From: Actinomycetota bacterium
GTDB lineage: Bacteria > Actinomycetota > Actinomycetes > Streptosporangiales > Streptosporangiaceae
Reading direction: 5' to 3'
Length of the DNA: 16,223 bases
NCBI GenBank assembly: GCA_003168295.1
Contig: PMST01000685.1
Coordinates: 2,093-18,315, forward strand
The notes below the pieces were generated by a model, which was given only the letters and a program-made list of their open reading frames with translations, was not told the DNA's origin and made no database searches. Below, in pieces: positions 13,719-16,223 of the stretch (position 1 is the first letter of the stretch; each line of letters opens with the position of its first letter). Position numbers and translations under genes: made by a program.

Positions 13719-13755
13719 CGCGGCGCTCGGCGCTCTCGACGTCGCCGACGGACCG

Positions 13756-13926
13756 ATGAGCCGGCTCGATACTGCCCGGCAGCTGCGAGAAGCGGCTGAG
13801 GAACTGGAGGCCGCCCAGGTTGAGGCCGCCCGCAAGGCCGGTGCGACGTGGAGTGAGATCGGCGCGTGCTACGGACTCACCAAACAAGGCGCCCAGCAGC
13901 GCTTCCGGGCTGCTAGTCGGCACTGA
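13756..13926 (+). CDS. small 56-aa helix-turn-helix protein
   Basis: ATG 13756 opens a 56-residue frame. An amphipathic Glu/Ala-rich helix (TARQLREAAEELEAAQVEAA, about 6-25) is followed by a compact helix-turn-helix, AGATWSEIGACYGLTKQGAQ (29-48), then QRFRAASRH. The TWSEIGxxxGLTKQGAQ pattern is the sigma-region-4/Fis-like HTH found in many very small actinobacterial proteins. These are often standalone and uncharacterised. No ribosome binding site is obvious. The inverted repeat at 13700-13718 is just upstream. The gene overlaps the 3' end of the convergent secreted-protein gene by 14 bases. A DNA-binding role is likely; its target is unknown. Confidence 0.7.
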   Translation: MSRLDTARQLREAAEELEAAQVEAARKAGATWSEIGACYGLTKQGAQQRFRAASRH

Positions 13927-14134
13927 TGGTTAGGACGCCGTGCGACCAGACGCTGGTCACGACGATTCCCGGGCCGCCTGAGACAGTAACCGGGGCGGCG
14001 TAAACCCTGAAAGAGACAGACGTTACCGGCCCGGAGCCGGCGGACGCCGAAGCGGCGGATGCCGAAGCGGCGGATGCCGAAGCGGCCAGCCCAGCGAGCA
14101 GGCCGACGGCGATTACCGCAGCGAGGATTTTCAT
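13913..14134 (-). CDS. small secreted protein with Ala/Ser repeat
   Basis: From ATG 14134 the product is 73 aa. MKILAAVIAVGLLAGLAASA is a clear Sec signal peptide with K2 and a hydrophobic core. It runs into an Ala/Ser repeat (SASAASASAASASAGS, about 19-34) that may contain the cleavage site. The mature part is about 40 residues of beta-rich sequence: VTSVSFRVYAAPVTVSGGPG, then IVVTSVWSHGVLTISAD. It contains no cysteine. The family was not recognised. The open frame continues upstream to 14449, but only this start gives a signal peptide. Its ribosome binding site is weak, and a GGAG/CTCC hairpin lies just upstream. It converges with the small HTH gene, with a 14-base overlap. Confidence 0.65.
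   Translation of the reverse strand: MKILAAVIAVGLLAGLAASASAASASAASASAGSGPVTSVSFRVYAAPVTVSGGPGIVVTSVWSHGVLTISAD
14046..14087. repeat. 15-bp tandem repeat encoding Ala/Ser residues
   Basis: GCCGAAGCGGCGGAT repeats at 14046-14060 and 14061-14075, with a third partial copy at 14076-14087. It lies within the secreted-protein gene at the end of the signal peptide. It keeps the frame and is a likely site of length variation. Confidence 0.85.
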
Positions 14135-14531
14135 GATCCGGCAAGCAGGAGGTTGCTCCTCATCGTCTGCTTCATATGTCCATTCGCCATATTTATCTCC
14201 ATTTTTCTCGATCTTTCCTAGTCGATTTTCCGACGCTACGGGGCGGAGGTAGCGGGGCGGCGGCCCGGACGGTGGTAATCCGGTAGCGGAATGCAGATCG
14301 ACTACGGCATGACCGGACTTGGAGCACGGATGAATCAGGATCGATATCGCCCGGAAGCGGCGATCGGCAATATCCGGAACCTCGGCGAGGTCAGTCACCT
14401 GGCGTGCTCCATTGCGCCGCGGCGGGCTGATGCCTGGGGCTGGTACCACGATCCGTTCGGGAAAAAGGGAATTTAGCTTGGCCGCAGGGTGATGGTGCTA
14501 CGGGCCTGGGCCGGGGGGGTCCAGAACATGG
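14135..14531. other. 397-base stretch with an AT-rich patch and no convincing gene
   Basis: Bases 14171-14232 are clearly richer in A and T than the rest of the window and probably hold the promoter of the secreted-protein gene. No well-spaced -35/-10 pair was found. A plus-strand frame (14291-14476, 61 codons) and the minus-strand extension of the secreted-protein frame lack convincing protein features. Confidence 0.4.
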
Positions 14532-15014
14532 TCACAGCTGAACTATCGAGGTGCCCTGAACCTTGATGCTCACCGCGGCCAGCGGAAGGGTGGCCGGGCC
14601 GTTCACTACTGATCCATTGACGGCGCTGTACTTACTGCCGTGGCACGGGCAGTCGATGGTGCCGGCGCCCACGGCGTCGACGATGCAGCCCTGATGGGTG
14701 CAGATGGCGGTGAACGCGTGGAAGGAACCGGCCTGCGGCTGCGTGATCACGATCTTCTGGGCGGTAAGGACCTTGCCGCCGCCGACCGGGATGTCGGCCG
14801 TGCTGGCCAAGACGGCGGACGTGCTGGCCCCCGCCGATGACGCCGATGACGCCGCGCCACCCGCGGACGGGGTCGTGGGGGCCGGGGCGGGCGCACCCGC
14901 CAGCCCGTTGCTGGTGCCGTAACGAGCGCATCCGGCCAGGGCGGCGGTGCACGCGGCGCAGGCGCTAGCCAGTACGGCGCGACGGCTTGACGATCGGACG
15001 TGGTGCCCGGTCAT
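14532..15014 (-). CDS. Rieske [2Fe-2S] lipoprotein, Tat-exported
   Basis: The 160-aa protein from ATG 15014 has a twin-arginine signal (SSSRRAVLASACAACTAALA) ending in a lipobox LAGC with C29, so it is probably exported folded and anchored by lipid. An Ala/Ser/Pro linker (40-70) leads to a compact Rieske domain. Cluster-binding box 1 is C105-T-H107-Q-G-C110. Box 2 is C122-P-C124-H125-G-S. C110 and C124 are placed to form the stabilising disulfide of bc1-type Rieske proteins. The cluster would transfer electrons outside the membrane. There is no cytochrome b or c1 gene beside it. AGGAGG lies five bases upstream of the ATG. It is the third gene of an operon, ten bases after the membrane-protein stop codon. 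Confidence 0.93.
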   Translation of the reverse strand: MTGHHVRSSSRRAVLASACAACTAALAGCARYGTSNGLAGAPAPAPTTPSAGGAASSASSAGASTSAVLASTADIPVGGGKVLTAQKIVITQPQAGSFHAFTAICTHQGCIVDAVGAGTIDCPCHGSKYSAVNGSVVNGPATLPLAAVSIKVQGTSIVQL

Positions 15015-15024
15015 GACTGCCTCC

Positions 15025-15603
15025 TCAGCGGTGGAGCCCGAAGGTCGAGAAGAACCAGAAGGCAGAGGTGAACCAGATTGCGACCAGCAAGGTGAACACC
15101 GCGGCACCAGCAACCGGGAGCGTCCAGCCTGGCAGGCCGCGCTTGGGCAGGATCAGCATCTTGACGGAGAAGGCGCCGAAGAACAGGCAGCCAAACACCG
15201 AGTGGAGCAAGACCCGGGTGCTGTAAGTCTGGAATCCGAGGCCGTAGAGGCAGTCCACGGCGACCGGTACAGCCAGCAGGAACGCGATCCGGCCGGACCA
15301 CTTGTGCAAACTGCCGATCCACGATGGCGCCGTGACACGCGGGATCTTGCCGTACATCACCAGGGCCGAGCTCACCTGGACGATCGCGAAGACGGTGGCG
15401 ATCGTGGCGAGCCACGATTTCGCATAGCCCGCGCTGGTGAACCCGGCGAGATTCTCCACGACACCGGTCGGGTGGTGGAGGCGCCCGTAGATGCCGAGGG
15501 TCAGTGCGACCAGCCCGCCGATCAGGCTGGGCACAACGAGCTTGCCGATGCCCAGGGAAACGTCGACGGGCGCCGGCGGGGACGCATCAGGCTGTGCGGT
15601 CAT
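15025..15603 (-). CDS. five-TM membrane protein (DUF6529-like), possible b-type haem or quinone-linked partner
   Basis: This 192-aa protein has five hydrophobic segments at about 19-40, 61-84, 104-122, 131-151 and 160-184. Conserved-looking histidines lie near membrane edges: H43 and H44 (GRLHHPTG), H100 (SLHKWSGR) and H134 (VLLHSVFG). LHKWSGR and LLHSVFG resemble haem-ligating helices of cytochrome b561/ferric-reductase-type proteins, so a b-type haem carried between H100 and H134 is plausible but unproven. I recall this family as DUF6529, often found beside Rieske genes in actinobacteria. ATG 15603 has GGAA about seven bases upstream. It lies between the secreted-protein gene (35-base gap) and the Rieske gene (10-base gap), so it is probably their membrane electron-transfer partner. 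Confidence 0.82.
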   Translation of the reverse strand: MTAQPDASPPAPVDVSLGIGKLVVPSLIGGLVALTLGIYGRLHHPTGVVENLAGFTSAGYAKSWLATIATVFAIVQVSSALVMYGKIPRVTAPSWIGSLHKWSGRIAFLLAVPVAVDCLYGLGFQTYSTRVLLHSVFGCLFFGAFSVKMLILPKRGLPGWTLPVAGAAVFTLLVAIWFTSAFWFFSTFGLHR

Positions 15604-15638
15604 GTCCGTTCCAAGTCGCTAAAGAAGATCTCGGCTGA

Positions 15639-16223
15639 TCAGAATCCGCTGCCGGTAAGGCCGCTGATCAGGCTGGCGACGAGGGTGACCCCGTCGTACT
15701 GGGCGGTGCCGGTCGTCAGGTTAAGCACCGGAGCCTGAGCCGTCGGCGCCACGTCGGAGTCGGCAAAGTACTCGACCGAGCCCACCTGGCCGCCGCCAGG
15801 CAGCACGACCCAGCCCGCCTTGATCTTGACGCCGTGCACGGTCGCGGTGGCCTCGTACAGACCTGGCGGCCGGTGTCCCGAGGACCCCCGGTGCACCAGG
15901 GGCGCCGAGAAGGAGTACTTGGTGCCATCGGCCATGATGGAACCCGTCGCCTTCCCGGTACGGTAGCTCACGTCGAGCCGGGCACCGTTCTTGCCGGTCA
16001 GCTCCAGCTTCCCGGCTTTCGCGGTGCCCTTGAGCCAGGCTGCGACCGCGTGGCCGTTGCACATGTAAGCGACCGCCTTACCCGCGTGAACCGAGATCGC
16101 GACCGCTCCGCCACCGCTATTTGTCCGAGCCACGTAGTCCGCCTTGGGCGGGATGTCCGCCGTGGGCACGGATGCAGTCGCGGCCGGCACGGTTCCTGGT
16201 GCGGTGGCCGGTGCCGTAGTTGA
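15639..16223 (-). CDS. secreted or surface-anchored protein of unknown function (partial, N-terminus outside window)
   Basis: The frame is open to the window edge, so the 194 visible residues are the C-terminal part. It begins with a Thr/Ala/Pro linker (TAPATAPGTVPAATASVPTA), typical of a segment after a signal peptide or membrane anchor. A beta-rich domain follows: GGAVAISVHAGKAVAYMCNG, AVAAWLKGTAKAGKLELTGK, GTKYSFSAPL, GLYEATATVHGVKIKAGWVVLPGG. It ends LVASLISGLTGSGF. I recall similar domains in actinobacterial extracytoplasmic proteins, without a known activity. A GTG at 16190 could be misread as its start, but the upstream codons continue the linker. It is the first visible gene of the operon with the five-TM protein and the Rieske lipoprotein. 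Confidence 0.75.
   Translation of the reverse strand, partial: STTAPATAPGTVPAATASVPTADIPPKADYVARTNSGGGAVAISVHAGKAVAYMCNGHAVAAWLKGTAKAGKLELTGKNGARLDVSYRTGKATGSIMADGTKYSFSAPLVHRGSSGHRPPGLYEATATVHGVKIKAGWVVLPGGGQVGSVEYFADSDVAPTAQAPVLNLTTGTAQYDGVTLVASLISGLTGSGF

Larger units (their letters stand above)
13122..13755. other. 634-base hairpin-rich region upstream of the GH65 gene
   Basis: No convincing long gene is seen on either strand. The region contains a perfect 24-bp palindrome (13454-13477) flanked by smaller ones, a hairpin with 7-bp arms (13559-13585), a 12-bp stem-loop (13596-13629), a 9-bp tandem repeat (13413-13421 and 13422-13430, CCGCTCGGA), and an inverted repeat with TTGACC arms (13700-13718). 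The GH65 promoter must lie in or beyond it. A possible 20-codon basic ORF ends at 13643. Confidence 0.6.

Noticed and set aside
12249..13799. Plus-strand frame of about 516 codons opposite GH65
   Set aside because: Arg/Pro/His-rich composition typical of antisense frames in GC-rich DNA; it crosses the hairpin cluster without any domain.
13122..13835. Upstream extension of the GH65 frame, including an ATG at 13388
   Set aside because: The extension is Arg/Ala/Ser-rich, crosses the hairpin cluster and overlaps the HTH gene. GTG 13121 has an AGGAGG site and gives the normal GH65 length. The segment from 13388 looks mildly protein-like, but no family is recognised.
14135..14449. N-terminal extension of the small secreted protein frame
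   Set aside because: It would bury the signal peptide inside the protein, and its codon makeup shifts across the AT-rich patch.
14291..14476. 61-codon plus-strand frame starting MQIDYGMTG
   Set aside because: No ribosome binding site, no recognised motif, and an equally long frame on the other strand. Kept only as a remote possibility.
1..16223. Search for CRISPR arrays, tRNA or rRNA genes, insertion-sequence ends, phage or toxin-antitoxin modules
   Set aside because: No regularly spaced repeats, cloverleaf with CCA-type acceptor, transposase motif or paired small toxin genes were recognised by eye. A covariance-model or HMM scan would be decisive.

Overview
The window is GC-rich throughout, uses many GTG starts and strongly GC-ending codons, and carries typical actinomycete families: an ECF41/SigJ-type sigma factor, DUF1707, a DUF6529-type membrane protein, DHA2 transporters and TetR/MarR regulators. 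It looks like chromosomal DNA of a filamentous-type actinobacterium. The genus cannot be fixed from the sequence. No rRNA, tRNA, CRISPR array, transposase or integrase was seen.

Layout. (a) 1-2100: the 3' end of an ECF41 sigma gene with a tandem-hairpin terminator, a convergent Asp-box lipoprotein gene, and a conserved small PH-like protein. (b) 2100-5850: a degenerate patch with a SnoaL-like start, a DUF1707 membrane protein, and a TetR repressor divergent from a 14-TM DHA2 efflux pump. The TetR and pump genes share a long symmetrical operator/promoter. (c) 5850-7560: an NAD(P)-binding SDR divergent from a MarR regulator whose start codon lies in a palindrome, then a VOC/glyoxalase-fold gene. 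(d) 7560-9850: a gene-poor patch with facing promoter-like elements and an 18-bp tandem repeat, then a PLP-dependent dehydratase-like gene divergent from an apparently leaderless SDR gene. (e) 9890-13121: a two-gene operon, a GH65 glycoside phosphorylase followed by a beta-phosphoglucomutase-like HAD enzyme. (f) 13122-14531: a hairpin-rich non-coding stretch, a 56-aa HTH protein, and a small secreted protein with an Ala/Ser repeat. (g) 14532-16223: a minus-strand operon of a secreted protein (running off the window), a polytopic membrane protein with conserved His residues, and a Tat-type Rieske lipoprotein.

How the genes work together. The GH65/HAD pair probably phosphorolyses an alpha-linked disaccharide to beta-glucose 1-phosphate and isomerises it to glucose 6-phosphate. 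TetR/DHA2 is a drug- or toxin-responsive efflux unit. MarR/SDR looks like a small redox- or electrophile-responsive unit. The Rieske/membrane/secreted-protein operon is the best candidate for an undescribed system: an extracytoplasmic electron-transfer module not tied to a bc1 complex in this window. Function assignments rest on remembered family motifs, not on database searches.
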